Shown here: positions 1 to 5,001 of the stretch, piece by piece
How positions within the stretch are numbered: the first letter of the stretch is position 1
How the letters are laid out: each line of letters starts with the position of its first letter
DNA from: JANYLN01 sp041687575
GTDB lineage: Bacteria > Planctomycetota > Phycisphaerae > UBA1845 > JANYLN01
Direction: 5' to 3'
NCBI GenBank assembly: GCA_041687575.1
Contig: JAWLBS010000324.1
Location: 1-5,641, forward strand
Length of the DNA stretch: 5,641 nucleotides
Notes under the pieces: generated by a model
Database searches by the model: none
The model's input: only the letters and a program-made list of their open reading frames with translations
Told to the model about the DNA's origin: nothing
Position numbers and translations under genes: made by a program

Positions 1-140
1 ATGGGCCCCATCTTGCCCGCGGGACACCCAAATCCGCAACACCCGCCTTGTCAAATAAGGACTTACATCACTTTTTCGGGCCTGCTCGGAACTCAGGAAT
101 GGGGGTTGGACAGACCCGGGGGCGGTAATGCATCGGCGGG
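1..140. other. Unassigned left edge, no supported gene
   Basis: This stretch lies downstream of the ATPase stop and outside the repeat cluster. It is locally less GC-rich (around 50-80) than the rest of the window. A minus-strand frame is open from about 146 to the window edge and would read PYLTRRVLRIWVSRGQDG near its end, but it has no start codon preceded by a ribosome binding site. A plus-strand frame from base 1 closes at about 149 and has no visible support. No terminator hairpin with a T-tract was found for the ATPase. It may be the edge of another dispersed element or of a gene outside the window. Confidence 0.4.
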
Positions 141-210
141 TTCACCGTGACCTGACGGTCGCGGCTTTTGCCCTTCCGCTTCCGGTAGTCTTACGCATGC
201 GCGGGGACAA

Positions 211-372
211 CGACTCCCTCGCTTACGCTTCGGGCTCCTTCCCGCAGGGTGTGGACGTCTTTCGCATCCGGACGACTCCCTCGCTTACGCTTCGGGCTCT
301 TTCCCGCAGGGTGTGGACGTCTTTCGCATCCGGACGACTCCCTCGCTTACGCTTCGGGCTCTTTCCCGCAGG
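211..372. repeat. 62-bp tandem repeat, about 2.6 copies
   Basis: Copies run 211-272, 273-334 and 335-372 (partial). Copies 1 and 2 differ at one visible base (C at 238, T at 300). Copy 3 matches copy 2 up to about 372 and then diverges (GGATGCGG where the others have GGGTGTGG). The near identity points to recent duplication. The 62-bp period is not a multiple of three, which argues against a coding repeat. Confidence 0.93.
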
Positions 373-401
373 ATGCGGCAGTTCCGTGTGTCCAGAGATT
401 A

Positions 402-491
402 ACCGCTCCCTCACGGTCGCGGCTCGTTTGCGCAAGATGTGGGCAGGTTTACCGCTCCCTTACGGTCGCGGCTCGTTTGCACAGGGAGCGG
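402..491. repeat. 49-bp spaced repeat pair with a terminal inverted repeat
   Basis: Copies at 402-433 and 451-482 share ACCGCTCCCT-ACGGTCGCGGCTCGTTTGC with few differences. The second copy is bounded by a perfect 9-bp inverted repeat: CCGCTCCCT at 452-460 and AGGGAGCGG at 483-491, with 22 bases between. This gives a REP-like hairpin unit of about 40 bp. It overlaps the last codons of the minus-strand ATPase gene, so the transcript of that gene would carry the hairpin near its 3' end. Whether the hairpin ends transcription or protects the message cannot be told from sequence; there is no adjacent T-tract. Confidence 0.85.
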
Positions 492-2681
492 GGCGCTCAG
501 AAGCCGCATCCCGTTGAAAGTGACCGCCAGCGATGCCCCCATGTCCGCCGCGATCGCCATCCACAGGTTCGCCAGACCCGTCGCGGCAAGGGCCAGGAAG
601 ACGACCTTGATGCCGACCGCCGCGGCGATGTTCAGCACGATCGTGCGGCGCGTCCGGCGGCTGTGCGCCAGCAGCCAGGGCAGGTGCCACAGGTCGTCGC
701 CCATCAGCGCGACGTCGGCCGTCTGGATGGCCACGTCGGTGCCGATCGTGCCCATGGCGATACCGACGTCGGCGGCTGCCAGGGCGGGCGCGTCGTTGAT
801 CCCGTCGCCGACCATCGCGACGGTCCCGCGGTCATCGCGCAGCCGGGCGACCGCCTCGGCCTTGCCAGCCGGCAGGAGTTCGGCCCGAACGTCGTCCACC
901 CCGGTCTGCGCCGCGACGCCCCGGGCGGTGCCGGTGTTGTCGCCGGTCAACATGATCGTGTGCATACCGAGCGCCTCCAGCCGCTCGACCGCCTCTCGGG
1001 CCTCGGGACGGACCTGGTCGGCGGCCAGGATGATTCCGATCGGTGTGCCCTCGGTCGCCACGACCATGGCGGTGTGGTGACAATCCTCGTGCCGGGCGAG
1101 CTGCTCTTCGATGTCGGCCGTCGCCACGCCCTGCTCTCGCAGCAGGCGGGGGCTGCCGACGAAATGCCGCACGCCGCCGATTCGCCCTGTCGCGCCGAGC
1201 CCGGGCAGGGCGGCAAAGTCGTCGCAGGCTGCCGGGGCGAGGCCTTCGTCGCCAGCCGCCCGGAAAATCGCCCGGCCGAGGCTGTGCTCGCTACGGGCCT
1301 CGATCGCCGCGGCAATCCGCAGCACGTCTTGGCGGCTGTAACCCGGCAGCGGCAGCACCGTGTCGACGGCCGGCTGGCCGCGGGTGAGGGTGCCGGTCTT
1401 GTCGAGGGCGACGACGCGGACATCGGCGAGGACTTCGAGATATCGCCCGGCCTTGACCAGCGCGCCGCCCCGGGCCAGGGCGGTCATCGCGCTGACGACG
1501 GCGACGGGGGTCGAGATGACCAGCGCGCACGGGCAGGAGATCACCAGCAGGACCAGCGCCCGCATCACCGCGTCCTGCCAGGCGAGCAGGCCCAGCAGCG
1601 GCGGAACCACCGCGATCAGCACGGCCCCGGCAAGGACCACGGGCGTGTAGTACCGGGCAAAACGGTCAACCAGCCGCTCGGCGTGGCTCTTGCGGGCCTG
1701 TCCCAGCCGGACCAGCCGCGCCACCTGTGCCATCACACTGTCGGAGGCCCGGCGGGTGGCCTCGACCTCCAGGGCCCCGGCCTGGTTGATGCTGCCGGCG
1801 AAGACCTCGCTGCCGGGGGCCTTTTCAATCGGACGCGACTCGCCGGTGATCGGCGACTGATCGACATGGCTCTGGCCGGTGCGGACCCGGCCGTCGACCG
1901 GAATGCGTTCGCCGGGAAAGACCAGGACGCGCTGGCCGACGACGACCCGCTCGGCGGGTACGAGGATTTCCCCGTCATCGGTCCGGACGCGGGCCCGGTC
2001 GGGGACCTGGCGGACCAGGGCGAGCACGGCGCTGCGGACGCGCTTAGTGCTCCAGGCCTCGAGCGTGTTGGCCAAGCCGAACAGGACGGCCACCGTGGCC
2101 GCCTCGAACCACTCCCCCAGCCCGATGGCGCCGATGACGGCGATCGTCATCAGCAGGTGCAGGTCCGGGCGCAGCGCCCGGGCGGACCGCCACGCCTTGG
2201 GCAGAATGTGCCACCAGGTCAGTCCGATCGCGCCGATCAGGGCCCAAAAGGCCGGCGCGTTGTGGGTGGGTGAGGCCTCGACGCGCAGACCCGCCAGCAG
2301 CGAGCGCTCGGCGATGGCGCTATAGGCCATGGCCGCCAGCACCAGCAGCACCCCGCTCAACAGGGTCGCCTCTCGCACGAGGTCGTACGTCCGCGACGGT
2401 TCGGCAGGGCCGCCGGCGGGTTCGACCGGAAAGCCGGCCTTTTCGACAGCGGCCAGCAGGTCCTGCTCGCCCGCTGCGCGGGGGTCGTACGTGACGGTGG
2501 CGGTCCCCATGGCCAGATCGAACGAAACGTCGTGGACCCCGGGTACGGCAAGCAGGGCCGCGCGGATGGGGCGGGCCTCGTTGGGGCAGTCGAGCCCCTC
2601 GACGCGCAGTTCGCTGGAGGCAACATCCCGGCCGCCCGCGGGGGGCGCGGCGGGGCGATGGCAACAGGGACCCTCATTCAT
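411..2681 (-). CDS. Heavy-metal-exporting P1B-type ATPase (Zn/Cd/Pb class)
   Basis: Inner-membrane pump that uses ATP to export divalent soft metals (Zn2+, Cd2+, Pb2+) from the cytoplasm. It has 756 residues from the ATG at 2681, chosen because AAGGA lies 9 nt upstream; an in-frame ATG at 2783 would add 34 residues with no ribosome binding site or homology. Domains in order: an N-terminal CCH patch (6-8); a heavy-metal-associated domain (about 22-88) with single-Cys motif GLDCPNE (29-35); eight membrane segments; actuator TGES (279-282); ion-site CPC in TM6 (383-385); phosphorylated Asp427 in DKTGTLT; MLTGDN (577-582); GDGINDAP (625-632). K692 in TM7 and D713 in TM8 match the P1B-2 metal-site residues (K693 and D714 in E. 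coli ZntA as I recall), which argues against a copper pump. The nucleotide-binding motif reads SEHS (464-467), not the usual EHP. The fold ends near NGMRLL (728); the remaining tail and TGA stop come from repeats. No metal regulator is in view. Confidence 0.93.
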   Translation of the reverse strand: MNEGPCCHRPAAPPAGGRDVASSELRVEGLDCPNEARPIRAALLAVPGVHDVSFDLAMGTATVTYDPRAAGEQDLLAAVEKAGFPVEPAGGPAEPSRTYDLVREATLLSGVLLVLAAMAYSAIAERSLLAGLRVEASPTHNAPAFWALIGAIGLTWWHILPKAWRSARALRPDLHLLMTIAVIGAIGLGEWFEAATVAVLFGLANTLEAWSTKRVRSAVLALVRQVPDRARVRTDDGEILVPAERVVVGQRVLVFPGERIPVDGRVRTGQSHVDQSPITGESRPIEKAPGSEVFAGSINQAGALEVEATRRASDSVMAQVARLVRLGQARKSHAERLVDRFARYYTPVVLAGAVLIAVVPPLLGLLAWQDAVMRALVLLVISCPCALVISTPVAVVSAMTALARGGALVKAGRYLEVLADVRVVALDKTGTLTRGQPAVDTVLPLPGYSRQDVLRIAAAIEARSEHSLGRAIFRAAGDEGLAPAACDDFAALPGLGATGRIGGVRHFVGSPRLLREQGVATADIEEQLARHEDCHHTAMVVATEGTPIGIILAADQVRPEAREAVERLEALGMHTIMLTGDNTGTARGVAAQTGVDDVRAELLPAGKAEAVARLRDDRGTVAMVGDGINDAPALAAADVGIAMGTIGTDVAIQTADVALMGDDLWHLPWLLAHSRRTRRTIVLNIAAAVGIKVVFLALAATGLANLWMAIAADMGASLAVTFNGMRLLSAPLPVQTSRDRKGAVNLPTSCANEPRP

Positions 2682-2690
2682 TCCACGGCA

Positions 2691-2695
2691 TCCTT
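2691..2695 (-). promoter_or_regulatory. Ribosome binding site fixing the ATPase start
   Basis: AAGGA on the minus strand, with 9 nt between it and the ATG at 2681. Neither the upstream in-frame ATG at 2714 nor the one at 2783 has a comparable site. The chosen start gives an N-terminus of ordinary length ahead of the metal-binding domain. Confidence 0.7.
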
Positions 2696-2844
2696 GGCGA
2701 CAGATCGACAACATCAGTTCGCACCGCCGAGCGCCCACATCGGCGTCGGCGCGTACCTTCCATGCTATCCGATCCGGGGGCATTTGCGCCGGAGAATTGG
2801 GGGGAACGTCCCGCGGCCGTCACGCAAACGCAGCTGTTGCCCGC

Positions 2845-2861
2845 AGCGATCGGGGATCGCT
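2845..2861. repeat. Perfect 7-bp inverted repeat, 3-base spacer
   Basis: AGCGATC and GATCGCT flank GGG (plus strand). It lies 161 bases past the flagellin stop and 163 bases before the ATPase start. It could be the stem of a U-less terminator or RNA-stabilising hairpin for the flagellin message, or an operator half-site pair for the ATPase gene. The 3-base spacer fits an RNA hairpin better than most protein operators. Function is unresolved. Confidence 0.45.
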
Positions 2862-3022
2862 CGGGCTGGCTGGCGGCGCAGGCGCGAGGGCGTGCGCGTC
2901 CGGGACGTCTACATGTGCGAGCCCCATGCCGAGGGATCGGCTGTCGGCTCGCCAGTGGCTGGAAGCCTTTGCGGCTCAATGCCTGCCTTTGCGAGATCGC
3001 AGGCGGGCGGATGTCCGCATCA

Positions 3023-4468
3023 TCAACCGCCGCCCAGCAGGCTCAGTACGCTTTGCGGCGTGGCGTTGGCCATGCCAAGCACGCTGGTGCCGGCGCTGAC
3101 GAGGATCTGGTTGCGGGTCATCTCGGCGGTCTCGGCGGCGAAATCGGCATCGCGGATCGTGCTTTCGGCGCTGGTGAGGTTTTCCATGGTGATGGTCAAG
3201 GCGTTGATGTTGGTCTGCAGAGTGTTGCGCTCGAACGAGCCGAGCCGGCCGCGCAGGACCGAGACCTGGCGAATCGCCTCCTTGACGATCTGGGATGCCT
3301 GGCGCTGGCCGCCGGCCACGAGCGAGTAGTCGCCGCCCTCGACGATCTGGCTGAGGTAGCCCAGGGTGTTGTTTCCGAGGCGGGTGGCGGCCACAGACTG
3401 GATGCCGATGTTGGCCTGCTGGTTGGTCATCACGGCAGCGCCGAGCTGGTAGAGCGAACCGCCGCCGGTGATGGCGAAGCTGGTGGTGGCGCCGTTGCCC
3501 ATGCTCTCGTCGAGCAGAAGGCTGAGGTTCAAGGCGGAGCTGTTGAGGGTCAGCTCCAGGCCGCGGCCGGTGCTGCGGTGGCCGTTGATGTTCGCCTCGG
3601 CGTCCTGCCCCTCGTCCTGGTCGACGGTACTGCCGCCGGTGGCGGCGTCCTTGACGGCAAACGAGCCGCTGAGGGCCTTGACGCTGACGATCGCGTCGCT
3701 GCCGTACTCGGCGGAGCGGAAGATGACGCCGCTGGCGGTGTTGGCGGAATTGATATACTCGGCGATGACGCCGGTGACGTCGGACTGGTTGTTGACGGCA
3801 CGGAAGATAGTGCTGGCCATGGCGCTGGGCGGCAGGACCAGAGAGGCCACGCCGTGGTTGCCACGAACCTCGATGGTGACGGCACTGCTGCCGATCCGGG
3901 CGTTGGGGAAGTACAGGGCCGCCTTCTGGGCGGACTGGGTGACTTCGACGTTGACGCCGATGTAATCCTGCGTGCCGAAGTTGGCGCGGTGAACCTGGAG
4001 GCTGTCGACCTTGGTAACATCCACGCCGCTGGTGACGTAATCGAGCGATCCGTCCAGCAGGCGCAGGCCCGCGAAGGTGGTGGTGTTGGCGATGCGCGTG
4101 ATCGATTCGACGGCCGAGTCGATCTGCAGCTGGTTCGCGCGGATCTCGTCGGGGCTCATCGCGCCGGTATTGGCGGCCTGCACGGTGAGCCGTTGGATGT
4201 CGACCAGCAGCGCGGCGACCTCGCTGAGGGATCCTTCCGCGGTGGCGATGACGTTGCTCGCGCGCTGCGAGTTGTCGATCGCCTGGGTGACGCCGGCGAT
4301 TTCGCTGCGGAGGTTCTCCGAGGCGATCAGGCCGGCCGGGTCATCCGCACCACGGTTGATCCGCAGGCCGCTGCTCAATCGTTCCAGGGTTGTGGACAGG
4401 CCTTTTTGCGCCCGTCCCAGTCGGTGCTGAGAGATCAGCGCCGAAACATTCGTATTGATACGACCCAT
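3023..4468 (-). CDS. Flagellin, filament structural protein
   Basis: Monomer of the flagellar filament, exported unfolded through the flagellar type III apparatus and polymerised by its two terminal helical regions. It has 481 residues from the ATG at 4468, set 6 nt after AAGGAGG; the start MGRINTNVSALISQ is typical of the family. The N-terminal D0/D1 region (about 1-140) contains LSSGLRINRGADDPAGLIAS (31-50). The variable centre holds a flagellin hook-IN-like segment (about 195-275, VTIEVRGNHG onward). The stretch 340-370 (QLGAAV, NIGIQSVAATRLGN) resembles IN-containing flagellins I associate with planctomycetes and deltaproteobacteria. The C-terminal D1/D0 ends STIRDADFAAETAEMTRNQI then SVLSLL. 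No cysteine is present, as is usual. Residue 90, Arg in TLR5-detected flagellins such as Salmonella FliC, is Asp. It is third in the minus-strand fliW-csrA-flagellin array and very likely translationally repressed by CsrA through its leader. No FliS or FliD gene is in the window. Confidence 0.97.
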   Translation of the reverse strand: MGRINTNVSALISQHRLGRAQKGLSTTLERLSSGLRINRGADDPAGLIASENLRSEIAGVTQAIDNSQRASNVIATAEGSLSEVAALLVDIQRLTVQAANTGAMSPDEIRANQLQIDSAVESITRIANTTTFAGLRLLDGSLDYVTSGVDVTKVDSLQVHRANFGTQDYIGVNVEVTQSAQKAALYFPNARIGSSAVTIEVRGNHGVASLVLPPSAMASTIFRAVNNQSDVTGVIAEYINSANTASGVIFRSAEYGSDAIVSVKALSGSFAVKDAATGGSTVDQDEGQDAEANINGHRSTGRGLELTLNSSALNLSLLLDESMGNGATTSFAITGGGSLYQLGAAVMTNQQANIGIQSVAATRLGNNTLGYLSQIVEGGDYSLVAGGQRQASQIVKEAIRQVSVLRGRLGSFERNTLQTNINALTITMENLTSAESTIRDADFAAETAEMTRNQILVSAGTSVLGMANATPQSVLSLLGGG

Positions 4469-4474
4469 GACTAT

Positions 4475-4481
4475 CCTCCTT
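4475..4481 (-). promoter_or_regulatory. Strong flagellin ribosome binding site, also a candidate CsrA site
   Basis: AAGGAGG on the minus strand, 6 nt before the ATG at 4468, is a near-perfect anti-16S match, as expected for a very highly expressed protein. It contains GGA (4479-4477), and a second GGA overlaps it (4476-4474). In Bacillus subtilis, CsrA represses flagellin by binding a GGA in the Shine-Dalgarno region together with an upstream hairpin site. The same arrangement is visible here. Confidence 0.85.
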
Positions 4482-4499
4482 GACAGTCCCAGGCAGATT

Positions 4500-4518
4500 C
4501 CGGGAACGTCCGTCCCGG
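4500..4518 (-). promoter_or_regulatory. Flagellin leader hairpin with GGA loop, candidate CsrA site
   Basis: Minus-strand RNA folds a perfect 6-bp stem, CCGGGA (4518-4513) with TCCCGG (4505-4500). The 7-nt loop CGGACGT has GGA at 4511-4509. A GGA in a hairpin loop is the preferred CsrA recognition element. It lies about 32 nt upstream of the GGA in the ribosome binding site, a distance one CsrA dimer could bridge. Confidence 0.75.
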
Positions 4519-4526
4519 GTGGCATG

Positions 4527-4549
4527 CCGGCGGGATATCCGCCCGCCGG
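4527..4549 (-). promoter_or_regulatory. Distal flagellin leader hairpin with GGA loop, candidate CsrA site
   Basis: Minus-strand RNA folds a perfect 8-bp all-G/C stem, CCGGCGGG (4549-4542) with CCCGCCGG (4534-4527). The 7-nt loop CGGATAT has GGA at 4540-4538. Loop length and the leading CGGA match the next hairpin. It starts 6 nt past the csrA stop codon. As a strong stem it could also pause RNA polymerase or protect a processed flagellin mRNA end, but no T-tract follows, so a terminator is unlikely. Confidence 0.72.
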
Positions 4550-4555
4550 GTCTTG

Positions 4556-4837
4556 CTATCGAGAACTGCCCGATCCTTTTGCGCCGCGTCGTTCGCTCGT
4601 CCGGGGCCCGTGCTGTCCGGGCGTCTTGGCGACGCCGGCCAGGTCCTGGGGATTGACGCACGCGGCTGACTGATTCTCCTTTTGGATCGCCTCGTACACT
4701 TCTTTCCGGTGGACCGAGATGTGAGGCGGCGCGGTGATTCCCAGCCGCACCTTGTCACCTCGGATGTCGACGATCTTGATTTCAATATCATCGCCGATCA
4801 CCACCGTTTCATCGCGCTGTCGCGACAGTACCAACAT
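4556..4837 (-). CDS. csrA: CsrA, post-transcriptional regulator (RNA-binding repressor)
   Basis: Homodimeric RNA-binding protein that binds GGA-containing leaders and blocks ribosome access; in species with FliW its main target is flagellin mRNA. It has 93 residues. Residues 1-51 are the canonical fold: MLVLSRQRDETVVIGDDIEI (1-20), then IRGDKVRLGI (25-34), APPHISVHRKEVY (36-48) and a helix. The RNA-contacting L4 and R44 are present. N55, the position I recall as important for FliW binding in B. subtilis, is also Asn. After about residue 56 comes a roughly 37-residue polar, disordered-looking tail (PRTSERRGAKGSGSSR at the end), making it longer than the usual 60-75 residues. The start at 4837 is 6 nt after GAAGGAG. 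It lies 164 nt after fliW and 87 nt before flagellin, the usual neighbourhood of the FliW-dependent CsrA group. Confidence 0.97.
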   Translation of the reverse strand: MLVLSRQRDETVVIGDDIEIKIVDIRGDKVRLGITAPPHISVHRKEVYEAIQKENQSAACVNPQDLAGVAKTPGQHGPRTSERRGAKGSGSSR

Positions 4838-4864
4838 CGTCGGCTCCTTCCTGGCCCTCGACGA
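4837..4864 (-). promoter_or_regulatory. csrA translation start inside a hairpin, possible autoregulation
   Basis: Minus-strand RNA can pair TCGTCG (4864-4859) with CGACGA (4842-4837). This encloses a 16-nt loop that carries the ribosome binding site AGGAAGGAG with two GGA triplets and pairs the A of the ATG. CsrA binding its own leader is known in other bacteria. The stem is only 6 bp and the loop is wide, so the structure is plausible but unproven. Confidence 0.45.
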
Positions 4865-4981
4865 CAGCCGGTTGCCAGCTGCTGCCCTGTTGCGGGCTCG
4901 CCTCGGGGCTGGGCGTTAGCGTGCGGGTTCGGATTAAAGGCCACTCGCCATCTGAATCCTACGCCTGCCCCACCGCGACCG

Positions 4982-4997
4982 GCAAGCCCCCGCTTGC
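4982..4997 (-). promoter_or_regulatory. Hairpin just downstream of fliW
   Basis: GCAAGC (4997-4992) pairs with GCTTGC (4987-4982) around a GGGG loop, 4 nt after the fliW stop, in the 164-nt fliW-csrA gap. No U-tract follows, so it is more likely an mRNA-processing or stability element than a full terminator. A weak sigma-70-like pair, TTGCCG (4985-4980) and TAGGAT (4961-4956) with an 18-bp spacer, overlaps it and could give csrA and flagellin a separate promoter; I rate that as low confidence. The rest of the gap holds nothing recognisable. Confidence 0.4.
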
Positions 4998-5001
4998 TGC
5001 C

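Larger units (their letters stand above)
141..492. repeat. Cluster of five related short GC-rich repeat units
   Basis: Five units share the layout CTCCCT-(variable core)-GGCTC-nTTT-CGCA-GG. Their CTCCCT cores begin at 214, 276, 338, 406 and 455, giving spacings of 62, 62, 68 and 49 bp. The first three carry the core CGCTTACGCTTCG. The last two carry CACGGTCGCG or TACGGTCGCG. The two subtypes align along most of their length (shared GGCTC, TTT, CGCA, GATG and CAG blocks), so they look like diverged members of one family. A degenerate copy (CCTGACGGTCGCGGCTTTT) sits at about 151-169, and GTCTTACGCAT at 188-198 resembles the end of a 62-bp unit. The long plus-strand open frames here come from repeat composition and are not genes. 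The last unit and part of the fourth overlap the 3' end of the ATPase gene. No transposase is in the window. Confidence 0.85.
2682..3022. other. Intergenic region between flagellin and the ATPase, 341 bases
   Basis: No gene is supported here; the open frames are Arg/Pro-rich by-products of base composition. Just past the flagellin stop (3018-3007, minus strand) is a short dyad GCGGA-CA-TCCGC. Further on are a composite hairpin at 2967-2946 (GGCT/AGCC around CCAG/CTGG), a 5-bp hairpin GCCGA/TCGGC at 2928-2941, and a perfect 7-bp dyad at 2845-2861. None is followed by a run of T on the minus strand, so the end of the flagellin transcript is not visible as a classical intrinsic terminator. The region must also hold any separate ATPase promoter, but no convincing -35/-10 pair or MerR-type long-spacer promoter was recognised. 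Confidence 0.5.

Noticed and set aside
1..146. Minus-strand open frame at the left edge (PYLTRRVLRIWVSRGQDG)
   Set aside because: No start codon with a ribosome binding site, too short, and truncated by the window; it may belong to a dispersed repeat or an outside gene, but nothing here supports a call.
211..482. Possible CRISPR array, because of regularly spaced repeats
   Set aside because: The sequence between the repeated cores is itself repeated, so there are no unique spacers, no cas genes are present, and spacing is irregular beyond the third unit.
249..2273. A 674-codon plus-strand open frame antisense to the ATPase gene
   Set aside because: Its translation is rich in Gly, Arg, Gln and Asp with no recognisable domain, and it begins in repeat sequence. 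The minus-strand frame encodes a complete P-type ATPase with every expected motif, so this is a high-GC antisense by-product.
2674..2979. A 101-codon minus-strand open frame between flagellin and the ATPase
   Set aside because: Arg/Pro/Ser-rich, no domain recognised, no convincing ribosome binding site, and it runs past the ATPase start in another frame.
2928..3018. Short hairpins after flagellin as intrinsic terminators
   Set aside because: Stems are 4-5 bp with interruptions and none is followed by a T-run on the minus strand.
2762..4483. A 573-codon plus-strand open frame antisense to flagellin
   Set aside because: No ribosome binding site or family motif; low-complexity Gly/Ala/Asp/Val composition mirrors the flagellin codons on the other strand.
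4956..4985. Sigma-70-like promoter TTGCCG/TAGGAT (18-bp spacer) ahead of csrA
   Set aside because: Both boxes are imperfect and such matches are common by chance; mentioned only as a possibility and not called as a feature.
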